64,000 nt of DNA from Diphasiastrum complanatum. Lineage: Eukaryota > Streptophyta > Lycopodiopsida > Lycopodiales > Lycopodiaceae. Location of the stretch: positions 32,749,076 to 32,813,075 of the forward strand of contig CM055096.1 of NCBI GenBank assembly GCA_029204225.1. The letters are read 5' to 3'. This document shows, in pieces, positions 54,448-64,000 of the stretch. The position numbers and the translations under genes are program-made. Every line of letters begins with the position of its first letter. The stretch's first letter is position 1. A model generated the notes under the pieces. That model saw nothing but the letters and a program-made list of their open reading frames with translations, ran no database searches and was not told where the DNA came from.

Positions 54448-56021
54448 ATGGATTCCAATGCAGCACCAGCTCTACTATCAACTGGAAGATCCGTGCATCC
54501 ATCTGACTTGCTTCAATTTAGTCCTTGTTGCTGGATCATTACAGGTTGGGTGTGGACCCATCTATTGTGTTAATATAAATCAGCACCAAGTTTGTTCACT
54601 CTATTCACACAGTGGCTGAGTCTGATTTCCAGGTTACATTGCAGAACAACACTTTTATTATCAATGAAGTTGTTTTTTCTGAAGCCCTTGGGCTGCCAAC
54701 AGATGGCGCTGCCAATCCAACGTCCAAGGACTCTATCGATGAGTCGACATATTTCTTGTCGAACTGCTTTGTACCAAGCAAAGGGTACAAAATTACAATG
54801 GTGAGGGATGCACAGATGAAGTTCTTCTGCAAATATGCGAACTAGGTGCTCTTTATTACTGATGCTGATGCTACCATAGCAAGCCAGCCAGTATGCTTTG
54901 GCACCATTGCCTATAAAGCATTTCTGCGCTGGATTAAGCATAAGAAGTTTGCTGCAGTGGGAGCACATATCTCACGATTGTGCGGCCATTTTGGCATTCT
55001 GACATAGACCTAGCATGGTGTATTGGCAGAAAAGATGCTAATAACCAAGAAGATTGATTTATCGGGCCTCCTGTAGAGCACCCCTACACAAGTCCAGCCA
55101 GCAGCTATTGCAGCCATGGAGGTCGACACAATAGAGTCGGATGCTGCTGCACAAACTCTTGAGACCTCTACTATAGCTGAAACTTTGGTCGCCGTCCCAG
55201 TTATGGGTGGGTCTTCTCAGAAGCCAAGGAGAAATGCATCAACGGATGATGAAGACAACATCTCCAACACCCAGATGCAAGACAAAGGCAAAGGGGTTGA
55301 TGAGGAGACCACCAATGGGGATGCAGAGGACAACAACGACAATTTATATAGATGGTACCACCAGTTTTCTACGGGTTCCAAGGATATTGTTGCTAAGATC
55401 CATGCTTATGACCTACACATCCAAGATAGTATAATGCAGTTGTTCTAGCATTCAGATGAGATGACTTGCTAGCAACATTGAAATGTTGTCTGAGCAAATT
55501 ATGTCTCTGGAGGCAAACAACAAATTGTTGAATGAACGAAATCGCTCTTTGGGCCACTGCTTCAAAAATCAAATGATGAAGTCCAATCTTTCCAAGACAA
55601 TAATAAGACACTTCTAGTCAAATCTGCATAGATGCAGAAAAAATTTAATTCTTTACCCTCCGAGCTCAATAAGGTCAAGACAGAAAAGACCTCTCCACAG
55701 ATCACATTGCATGATGAGAGCATGAGGAGAATAAAGGCAGAAACTGCCTTATAGCTATGCACCAGCTCTGGATCAATCCAGATAGACTCTTCGAAGCTAC
55801 AGTCACTTCAAGACTAGATGCTCAAAAATTTTCGAGTCGAGTTTCTACTCCCTCTCGAGAATGACAAGGTGCTAGTCGAAGAAGAACTCGCCGAGCTGAA
55901 GGAGTTATCTGTAGAGACAACAATCTGTTCAGGGCCATATGCGCATGACGAATACTTGCAGGCCCTAGAGAAGATTGATGAGATGGCAAAGCAGCTCCAG
56001 GCAACCCAGAACTGTACAGGG
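54448..56021 (+). pseudogene. Unknown ORF J, N-terminal half (interrupted by B-II)
   Basis: It starts near 54448 (MDSNAAPALLSTGRS). Broken frames then read an N-terminal domain with VTLQNNTFIINEVVFSEALGLPTDG-like text (positions 54636-54710), STYFLSNCFVP, VCFGTIAYKAFLRWIKHKKF. The LGLP block faintly recalls plant-mobile-domain or plant transposon-associated proteins. A polar Thr/Asp/Gly linker (55116-55448) and a coiled coil (SEQIMSLEANNKLLNERN; ENDKVLVEEELAELKEL) follow. Stops at about 54843, 55006 and 55446. It follows the gypsy H integrase by about 530 bp and continues at 61826. Confidence 0.55.
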
Positions 56022-56672
56022 TGTGAAATATTTCAGATCCTTAAGATCCAATCTACTTGAATGATCTTTGGTTAGAAAGAGAAATACACTACCAATTTCA
56101 CCAATGTAGAAAAAATCAGCATCTACACACAATTTGAGATGCAAACACTAATAGAACTTGATCAAACTTGAATGAAATGATTATGTATTGTTGCTGTCCA
56201 TACAAAACCAGCAAGCTATTGTATTTCACACGTGTGGATCCAAAAATAGCAAATATAGATCATTCTACACATAGAATTGCAAGCAATCACCAAGATAGTG
56301 CACCAATGGATAGTAGAACCCAAGAGAACCATGTATAAGCATGAAATGAGATAGAGAAGAGAGAAGATGACTCTCTCCACGAGTTACATCCTTTTATAGC
56401 AGGTCCAAACCCTATTTGGCCACTTGGCTTTCCCACCAAAATGCTAACCCTACCAATTTTGGGTCTAGATTCAATGTACCCAACTTATTCAAATTGAATC
56501 TACTCAAACTCTCATTCTATCTTTCCCACACTTTCAAAAAGTGTTTATTCAAATGAAATTTAGACTAATGAACTTTGAAAAGTCAACCTCTAAGTCTAAA
56601 ACAAGTTTTGGCCTCAATATGCCACATATGGAAATATTGCAAAATGTGATGAAACTAGTTGAATCTTTCACA
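56022..56672 (-). repeat. 3' LTR of copia B-II
   Basis: A 651-bp LTR, TGTGAAATATTT to ATCTTTCACA. The palindrome CACACGTGTG is at about 56227-56236. Confidence 0.94.
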
Positions 56673-57903
56673 CTCCCTCTTCAACTAGTTTTAGCATAGA
56701 CTTTGATAATACTCCAAGTGAAGTCCTATGCTTCATGAACAAGTCTTTTCCCAATGCTTTGGTGAAGATATCAGCTACACATTCTCTTGAAGACACATGT
56801 TGAAGCTCCACCTCCTTTTCAATGACTCGCTCCCTCACAAAATGATATTGTATCTCAATATGCTTGCTCCTAGCATGAAAGATAGGATTGGATGCCATTC
56901 TTTGGGCTGATTGATTGTCACAAAAGATGATTGGGCTCTCTGAATAATCCAGCAAGTGAAGATCCTTGATCATCCTCTTGATCCATACCATCTCCTTTGT
57001 GCAATGTGTAAGAGCTTTGTACTCGGCCTCACTAGATGACAATGAGATAGTGGTTTGTTTCTTTGACATCCATGATATAGCTCCATCACCTATGAAAATA
57101 TAATAAGAACTAATGGATTTCCTATCCATTACATCTCCAGCATAGTCCGAATCTGAAAATCCAAAAAGATTAGGTGATGATCCCTCATACAATATGCCAA
57201 AATCTCGAGTTCCAATGATGTACCTCAAAACTCGCTTTCCTAGCTTCCAATGCTCCTCACTAGGATCTTGCATGAATTGACTCAATCTTACAACACAATA
57301 GCTTAGATCAGGTCTAGTAATGGTTAGATAGATGAGTGAACCAACTAGCTTTCTATAGAGAGTAATGTCCTTGAAGGATCTTTCATTACCTCTTATAGTA
57401 AGCTTTACATGAGACTCCATAGGTGTATCAATAGCTTTTGCATCTACCATATGAAATCTTTCTAGAATAGAATTAGCATACTTCTCTTGACAAATGAAAG
57501 TAGATAGAGAAGATCTAATGACTTCTATTCCTAAAATGTAATGCAAATTACCAAGATCATGCACCTCAAACTCCTTCTTAAGAGCATTCTTGATATCCTC
57601 CACATCTTGATTGTCTCCACCACTCAAGATGATATCATCCACATAGATTAGCAAGATGGTAACATCATTTCCAGCAAACCTATAATAAAGTGAATGATCA
57701 TACTCACTCATAACAAAGCCTTGAGAGAGTAAAAAAGTGTTAAGCTTAGCATACCAACTCCTTGGTGCTTGCTTAAGGCCATACAAACTCTTTTGTAGAA
57801 GAGACACATGATTTGGCTTTGTTGATGAGATGTAGCTCTCGAGTTGCTCCATGTATACTTCCTCCTCAAGATCACCATTTAAGAATGCATTTGAAATGTC
57901 CAT
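56668..57903 (-). pseudogene. Copia B-II reverse transcriptase (palm onward) and RNase H
   Basis: An open frame of 411 codons: DISNAFLNG, YGLKQAPRSWYAK, the YVDD active site (LLIYVDDIIL), thumb (YANSILERFH), RPDLSYCV, RNase H (FSDSDYAGD, SSSEAEYKAL, FCDNQSAQ) and the tail to KLVEEGV. All catalytic motifs are present. A single TGA at 57904-57906, where E has a cysteine codon, separates it from the RT N-terminus. This is the best-preserved RT in the window and shows what B-I lost. Confidence 0.95.
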
Positions 57904-57906
57904 TTG

Positions 57907-58985
57907 TCATAGATCCCATCCATAAAGTGTAGCAAGTGAAATGCTGACTCGAATGCTTACCATCTTTGCCACGGGTGCAATGGTCTCATCATAGTCAATT
58001 CCTTGTTGTTGAGCATATCCTTTTGCCACTAACCTTGCCTTGTACTTGTTGATAGATCCATCTTGGTTTGTCTTCACCTTGAAGATCCATTTGCATCCAA
58101 TAGCTTTCTTGTCCTTAGGCAACTCCACCAATCTCCATGTTCCATTCTTCATAAGAGCTTGATACTCAAGATCCATTGCTTGGATCCACTCCTCTTCTTT
58201 CCTTGCTTGATCTACACTTGTAGGCTCATCCAAAGAGGTTAGGAAAGCAACATAATTTCCAGAAACAACTTGCTTACCCTTTTGATCATATGTGAGCCCT
58301 GAAGGTACTTGTCTTTCTCTTGATGTTCTCCTTGGCTTTTGACTTAATGAAGGTCCATCATCACCACCATCCAAAGTAGGATCCTTTTCATCAACATCAA
58401 GAATGTTAGAACCATCTACTTTACCATCAATCATGCTTGAAGACACCTTTGGAATGTTTTCCTCATCAAAAATGACATCTCTACCAACAATCACTTTGTT
58501 AGTAGAAGGAATGTAAACCTTGTAGGCTTTACTCACCTCACTATATCCAACAAAAATACCTCTTCTTGAAGATGGATCCTCCTTGGTCCTATCATCAAGA
58601 GTAATGTTGACATAGCATGTGCATCCAAAGGTTCTTAGAAAGTTGACACTCGGCCTCCTCTTGAATAGCATCTCAAAAGGTGTCCTTCCATCCAAAATAG
58701 CACTCGGCCACCTATTGCACAAGAAATTGGCACACAACAAAGCTTGATCCCAAAATGGTTTGTCAAGATTAGCACTTAACCTCATAGCTTTAGCACTTTC
58801 ACATAAAGTCCTATTCTTCCTTTCAGCCACTCCATTTTGTTGTGGAGTCCTTGATGTTGTATACTCCCTCTTGATCCCATGCTCATCACAAAAGGCCTTG
58901 AACTTGTTAGATATGTACTCACCACCATTGTCACCTCTCAAGCACTTGATCTTTGTGGAAAATTGGTTCTCCCTTGCATTCTTGA
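57907..58985 (-). pseudogene. Copia B-II integrase (second half) and RT N-terminus
   Basis: The frame has RGDNGGEY and GVAERKN (second and third integrase acidic residues), the C-terminal region FGCTCYVNITLDDR and a long linker (LTYDQKGKQVVSG). The RT start follows (LEYQALMKNGTW, KWIFKVKTNQDG, ARLVAKGYAQQQG), ending GWDL at the stop. The first integrase Asp lies in the inverted segment to the right. Confidence 0.93.
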
Positions 58986-59829
58986 CACTTTGCAAGTGAG
59001 TGCTACAAGAAGAAGAGAGATCAAGGAGACAAGCAAGGTAATCTTACTCTTGATGATGATGGTTTGGATGTGCAAGATGCAAATGATGATGCTTTTGTGA
59101 TGTCTTCATGTATGCTTGCTAATGATGGAGATCTAGATCCTTGGTGGATTGATAGTGGAGCAAGTTCACACATGACCTTTCACAAAGAGTACTTCACTTC
59201 TTTGTTGGCATATGGAGATGACAAGAGGGTGATCTACACGGCCAATGATGGTGAGCGTGCAATCAAAGGGATTGGCACAATTCCTATTTCTCTCTCTACA
59301 AATAGGAATGTTCATTTGGAGGATGTCTTGTTTATTCCATCTATTACCAAGAATTTGCTTAGTGTGAGTCAAATGCTAAGTAAGGGCCTCAAGGTGGAGT
59401 TTGATGGAGATGCTTGTTTGATCAAAAGGAAGGATGTCTTGATTGGAAAAGGTAAAAGGCAAGGGAAGTTGTTCAAACTTGATGCTTGTGTTATTGCTAA
59501 CCAAGTTGGATGTGTTGCAAGGGAGCAAATTTCTATTCAAGAGGTTTGGCACAAAAGGATGGGACACCTCAACTTCAAGTCATTGGAGGTAATGGCAAGG
59601 AAGAAGGTTGTGATTGGTCTTCCAAGTTCCTTAAGTAATGACAAGCATGTTTGTGAGTCTTGTGCTTTGTCTAAGTCACATAGACTATATTATACTAGAT
59701 CTATTTCTAGATCTACAAAGCCTTTTCAACTTGTACATTCAGATATTCATGGATTTACTACAATTAGCAATAGTGGAGCTAAGATGTATGTAACATTCAT
59801 TGATGATTTTAGTAAATTTTGTTGGCTTT
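58986..59829 (+). pseudogene. Inverted segment of B-II: knuckle end, protease, GAG-pre, integrase start
   Basis: The plus strand reads the second half of the zinc knuckle (FASEC), an acidic linker, WWIDSGASSH, the protease flap, GAG-pre (HKRMGH, CESC) and the integrase start to DDFSKFCW, almost without interruption (open from 59064 to 59831). The flanking B-II sequence on both sides is on the minus strand. About 50 bp of integrase between FCW and KNAREN is missing at the left junction. It matches B-I closely, so this is an inversion inside the element, not a separate insertion. Confidence 0.93.
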
Positions 59830-60570
59830 GATGCCACAATAGAAGCACTTGAGCTTTGATCTATCCTTCTTTTTGCCACTTGAAGAAGCATCCATTTGAT
59901 CTTGCCCTTTAGACCACTTGCTTTTGGTTTTGCCCTTGAATTTGCCCTTTGTGAACATAGCATCCTCTTGAAGTGTCGATGTAGATCCACCTCTTGCTTA
60001 GAGCCTATATTCCTCATTGATCAAGATCCCTTGAAGATCCATCAAACTTGGCAAAGTCTTTTGAATAGCAATACTTTGAACAATGTTATCATGAGCATCC
60101 AACAAGCCATTAAGAATCACTTGAATAAGCTCTCCTTCCTTAATGCTTTCATCTATGCAAGTTAACTCATCATTCAATTCTTTCATTCTCAAAACAAGAG
60201 TACTTGGACTTTCTTCATTCTTTTGCAAACAAGAAAAGATTTGCCTTCTTAGAGTCAACACTCTAGAAGTAGACTTGGATTCATAAAGCTTCTTCAATGA
60301 ATTCCAAGCTTCCAAAGATGATGTGCACTTACCAACTTCTTTGAAAAGTTCATTGGTAACATTCATCTTTATCATGTGTAGAGCCTTATTGGCCCTCTTG
60401 TCATACCTCCATTGATCTTGTTGTGTTGCTGGTCTCTCCTCCAAACCTACAACAATATCCAAAACATCATTCATCTCAAGAAGTGACTCCATCCTCACTT
60501 TCCATAATGAATAGTTACTTGAGGTAAGCCTATCATTGGCTTCCAACATGACTCCAATTGAGGTTGCCAT
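59830..60570 (-). pseudogene. Copia B-II gag
   Basis: The start at 60570 (MATSIGVMLEANDR) is open for 190 codons through the UBN2-type region. A TAA at 59998-60000 replaces a glutamine codon of B-I. The frame then continues in the basic linker to the first half of the knuckle (KLKCFYCGIK), where the inversion begins. The glutamate at codon 28, which is a stop in B-I, is intact here. The leader 60571-61170 has no coding signal. Confidence 0.92.
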
Positions 60571-61158
60571 GTAGCAATGACCTGATCTTCTCTTTCAACA
60601 TGTTTCAATGCACAAAGCACTCCTTTGAACAACAACAAATGCTTTCAAAAGAAATCACCAAGATTTGAAACTCTCTCACAAATTCTCTTCTAGCACTTAT
60701 CCAAGCAAATCAACACATAGAATCATGGAATCTTGATCAACCTATGATCTATCCTCAATCTAATGACTTTTGCCACTTCCTAAGATTGAAACACACTCAA
60801 ATAAAGTCCAGCAACCTCACTATCTAGAGATCCAATCAAAATTAGGGTTTTGACAAAATCACAAAAAATTGACTATTCCAAATCTACATGCAAATGCTGA
60901 AAATTTGATATGCAATCTATAAGCCACCACTTAGGCTGAACCAATGATCCAAAAATCAGCCAAATCCAGCATGTGAATTCAAAAAACAGAATTGAAAAAG
61001 TATATTGACCTGTTTAGTGTTTTGATCTACAAAAGATCCAATCTACAAAAGCAAAAAATTCGATTTTGGTGTAGAATCCTCTCTAGCATGCTCTAGACTT
61101 GATATCTTCACCAAATCATTGATAGATCTGATTTCCTCCTTCATAACCTGAAACACAA

Positions 61159-61170
61159 GATCTGATACCA
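61159..61170 (-). promoter_or_regulatory. Primer-binding site of copia B-II (one mismatch)
   Basis: The minus strand reads TGGTATCAGATC, one base different from the initiator tRNA-Met complement, adjoining the 5' LTR. Confidence 0.85.
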
Positions 61171-61820
61171 TGTGAAAGATTTCAGATCCTTAAGATCCAA
61201 TCTACTTGAATGATCTTTGGTTAGAAAGAGAATACACTACCAATTTCACCAATGTAGAAAAAATCAGCATCTACACACAATTTGAGATGCAAACACTAAT
61301 AGAACTTGATCAAACTTGAATGAAATGATTATGTACTGTTGCTGTCCGTACAAAACCAGCAAGCTACTGTATTTCACACGTGTGGATCCAAAAATAGCAA
61401 ATATAGATCATTCTACACATAGAATTGCAAGCAATCACCAAGATAGTGCACCAATGGATAGTAGAACCCAAGAGAACCATGTATAAGCATGAAATGAGAT
61501 AGAGAAGAGAGAAGATGACTCTCTCCATGAGTTACATCCTTTTATAGCAGGTCCAAACCCTATTTGGCCACTTGGCTTTCCCACCAAAATACTAACCTTA
61601 CCAATTTTGGGTCTAGATTCAATGTACCCAACTTATTCAAATTGAATCTACTGAAACTCTCATTCTATCTTTCCCACACTTTCAAAAAGTGTTTATTCAA
61701 ATGAAATTTAGACTAATGAACTTTGAAAAGTCAACCTCTAAGTCTAAAACAAGTTTTGGCCTCAATATGCCAAATATGGAAATATTGCAAAATGTGAGGA
61801 AACTAGTTGAATCTTTCACA
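61171..61820 (-). repeat. 5' LTR of copia B-II
   Basis: A 650-bp LTR beginning TGTGAAAGATT and ending AATCTTTCACA. TATAAAAGG lies on the minus strand at about 61538-61546, with CACACGTGTG at 61375-61384, about 160 nt downstream. Confidence 0.94.
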
Positions 61821-62745
61821 CAGGGGTAGCTGATCACCTGGAGTACGTAGAGGCCTGCATCAAAAATTTTGACCTACAGAAGGAGATAGCAGACTTCAAA
61901 CAGCAATTCAAAGAACAGAAGCTCACTGCATACATCCACAAGCAGGACATTGTAGAAGCACTGTCTAAGGCAAAACGACAAAGGAGGAATCAGTCCAAGG
62001 TATGTGCAGAACGCTTTCAAGTTTTTTCTGAACAATTTTGGAAGTGGAGTCCTTGCCATGTTAATATCGAATTACAATGGCGTGTCTATTATTTGATGCT
62101 ACCATGCTCAATAGGCATGGCATTCGAGGACTGGCAGATAGAGTTGGAGAAGGAGGATTTCTTCTGGTTATGGCACCAGCTTAGCATAGAGCAAAAGGGT
62201 TGTCTATGTTGGGCCATAATCCAGGAAAAATTCAAAGTTTTGCCATTTGGATCAGTGGAGTTGTATATAGGATCAACGTTTTTGTATGCGCTGGAGTACA
62301 TCTGGATAAAGGAGTACCAATTTTTGAAGCATAGCAATTCGAAGCAAAAATTTTGGAGAAAGCATGCACAATTCAAGTTATATTTACCAAACGGCCGGGT
62401 GAACATTGAAGAATTCGACGATGCAGGCCTGTTGTTAAATATCAACATGGCATATCCAGAGCTGTCTAGTATCTACATTGACTGGGAGCGAAATTTTTCA
62501 AGCTATTTTGCGGAAACAAGCACAATCTACAAGACAGAGTTAAATCTCGCAAATATAAAGCTTTTTGTACATATACTTACTGCAGTTTGGCACGTTTGCA
62601 ACCAAGATATTATTTTATGTTCAGAATTTATTTGTAAAGTGTAAATTTATTCAATTTTCATCTACTTTGTTAGAACAGTTTGCACTTAGAAAGAATTCGG
62701 AAAAAGACTATCAGTTAGTACATGAACTTTTTGATGGGTCTTTAT
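61821..62745 (+). pseudogene. Unknown ORF J, C-terminal half
   Basis: An open frame runs from 61826 to a stop at 62642-62644 (about 272 codons) and joins in frame to 55818-56021 once B-II and one CAGGG are removed. It has a coiled-coil start (LQKEIADFKQQFKEQK, DIVEALSKAKRQRR), then a compact aromatic-rich domain (FEDWQIELEKEDFFWLWHQL, QKGCLCWAIIQEKFKVLP, LYALEYIWIKEYQFL, YPELSSIYIDWERNF). No family is recognised. Its openness contrasts with the broken N-terminal half. Copia B-III inserted about 100 bp beyond its stop. Confidence 0.6.
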
Positions 62746-63388
62746 TGTGAAACATTTCAGATCCTTAAGATCCAATCTACTTGAATGATCTTTGGCTAGA
62801 AAGAGAAATACACTACCAATCTCACCAATGTAGAAAAATCAGCATCTACACACAATTTGAGATGCAAACACTAATAGAACTTGATCAAACTTGAATGAAA
62901 TGATTATGTACTGTTGCTGTCCATACAAAACCAGCAAGCTACTGTATTTCACACGTGTGGATCCAAAAATAGCAAATATAGATCATTCTACACATAGAAT
63001 TGCAAGCAATCACCAAGATAGTGCACCAATGGATAGTAGAACCCAAGAGAACCATGTATAAGCATGAAATGAAAATAGAGAAGAGAGAAGATGACTCTCT
63101 CCACGAGTTACATCCTTTTATAGCAGGTCCAAACCCTATTTGGCCACTTGGCTTTCCCACCAAAATTCTAACCCTACTAATTTTGGGTCTAGATTCAATG
63201 TACCCAACTTATTCAAATTGAATCTACTCAAACTCGCATTCTATCTTTCCCACACTTTCAAAAAGAAATGAAATTTAGACTAATTGACTTTGAAAAGTCA
63301 ACCTCTAAGTCTAAAAACAAATTTTGGCCTCAATATGCCAAATATGGAAATATTGCAAAATGTGATGAAACTAGTTGAATCTTTCACA
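62746..63388 (-). repeat. 3' LTR of copia B-III
   Basis: TGTGAAACATTT to ATCTTTCACA. CACACGTGTG is present at about 62950-62959. It lacks the GTGTTTATTC segment near 63265 present in the other B LTRs. Confidence 0.92.
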
Positions 63389-64000
63389 CTCCCTCTTCAA
63401 CTAGTTTTAGCATAGACTTTGATAATACTCCAAGTGAAGTTCTATGCTTCATGAACAAGTATTTTTCCAATGCTTTGGTAAAGATATCAGCTACACATTC
63501 CCTTGAAGACACGTGTTGAAGCTCCACCTCATTTGCAATGACTCGCTCCCTCACAAAATGATATTGTATCTCAATATGCATGCTCCTAGCATAGTTTTTG
63601 ACCATAGAACTTTAATCCATCATAAGAATGATCTTCTTCCTAAGAATAGATCTCCTTTCAATGATCATGTAATGATCAAAATAGAAATAACCATAATTGA
63701 TATAGAGAATAGTGTCCACTTGGAATGCTTCATTATTTCTTACATCAATTTTACATGTAAAAATGTGACTAGAACATGAAGAATCATATAGAATGTAAAT
63801 GAGATGATTCCACCATGCTTCCAACTCTGAACTCTCTGGAAAAATACATCAAACAAACAATAAATGTGAGTGATCAACTTTTGCTTGCATGTCTCCTCCA
63901 CCTTTGTCCTTTGTTGCCTTGTATCCACCATGATACTCCATGAAGGAGTCTCCATCTTCATCTTGCCTCAAGATACCATCATACCTTGATGACTTGACCA
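63389..64000 (-). pseudogene. RNase H tail and RT-replacing frame of B-III (partial)
   Basis: From the polypurine tract inward, the frame reads the RNase H tail (HIEIQYHFVRERV, ADIFTKALEK). It then reads the RT-replacing segment (DVRNNEAFQVDTILY, SSCSSHIF, ESSELEAWWNH) to the window edge. The frame matches B-I with two point stops (near 63609 and 63849) and a three-base length difference near 63900 that keeps the frame. This shows that the segment was carried by more than one transposed copy. Confidence 0.8.

Larger units (their letters stand above)
56022..61820 (-). mobile_element. Ty1/copia element B-II, with RT but an internal inversion
   Basis: Insertion of 5,799 bp on the minus strand with LTRs 56022-56672 and 61171-61820 (about 11 differences by eye, roughly 98% alike) and a CAGGG duplication at 56017-56021 and 61821-61825. 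It retains RT and RNase H, unlike B-I. The segment from the gag zinc knuckle to the integrase start (58986-59829) is inverted. Stops break gag and RT. It lies inside ORF J, and excision of it plus one CAGGG restores an open frame. Confidence 0.94.
62746..64000 (-). mobile_element. Ty1/copia element B-III, cut by the window end
   Basis: 3' LTR 62746-63388 (643 bp, a small internal deletion relative to B-II), the polypurine tract and the RNase H tail. Then comes the RT-replacing sequence as in B-I, running off the window. The orientation is the same as B-I and B-II. The duplication cannot be checked because the other end lies outside. Confidence 0.9.

Noticed and set aside
1-64000. CRISPR arrays, bacterial operons, rRNA or tRNA genes
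   Set aside because: No regularly spaced identical repeats, no bacterial gene organisation, and no cloverleaf or rRNA sequence recognised; TGGTATCAGAGC sites are primer-binding sites, not tRNA genes.

Overview
This window is nuclear DNA from a land plant with a very repeat-dense genome. It holds almost nothing except Ty1/copia and Ty3/gypsy LTR retrotransposons, nested inside one another and mostly decayed. The plant assignment rests on copia lineages whose primer-binding site matches the 3' end of initiator tRNA-Met (TGGTATCAGAGC), on integrase, RT and RNase H families typical of plants, and on one host-type locus with a GT-AG intron. The density of old, nested LTR elements would fit a gymnosperm, fern or lycophyte, but that is a guess; the sequence does not fix the species.

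Layout, left to right. 230-5027: copia A (minus strand, RT deleted). 6285-14488: copia C (minus), carrying an inverted internal segment and interrupted by copia B-I (7001-12450). 14489-17396: copia D (plus), cut at its left end by C. 17716-18230: a copia LTR plus PBS (F1), fused to a gypsy integrase tail (18250-18737). 19481-26164: a D-like copia gag fragment holding the very young copia E (19934-25858, LTRs identical by eye). 26165-27153: copia fragment K. 28661-33095: gypsy G, followed by an unknown ORF (33943-35510). 35987-38035: copia pieces F2 and M. 38439-40266: a second unknown ORF, with an LTR-like sequence behind it. 42446-46231: the only host-like locus, a decayed protein kinase gene with Sel1-like repeats. 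47285-53919: gypsy H, split by copia I (48586-52650). 54448-62745: a third unknown ORF (J), split by copia B-II (56022-61820). 62746 to the window end: copia B-III.

The B, E and C copia families share an architecture of gag (UBN2-like plus CCHC knuckle), aspartic protease, integrase, RT and RNase H, but no copy in the window is fully intact. B-I, B-III and fragment K carry an unrelated reading frame of roughly 0.9 kb where the reverse transcriptase should be. In B-I it is in frame with pol upstream and with the RNase H tail downstream. This is the strongest candidate for something undescribed.

Other cross-element patterns are as follows. A CACACGTGTG palindrome lies about 160-175 nt downstream of the TATA box in several distinct LTR families. 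Two copia elements have inversions that break at the gag zinc knuckle. Unknown coiled-coil ORFs repeatedly follow gypsy integrase genes. All LTR coordinates, duplications and LTR comparisons were read by eye from the sequence; family names A to M are local labels.
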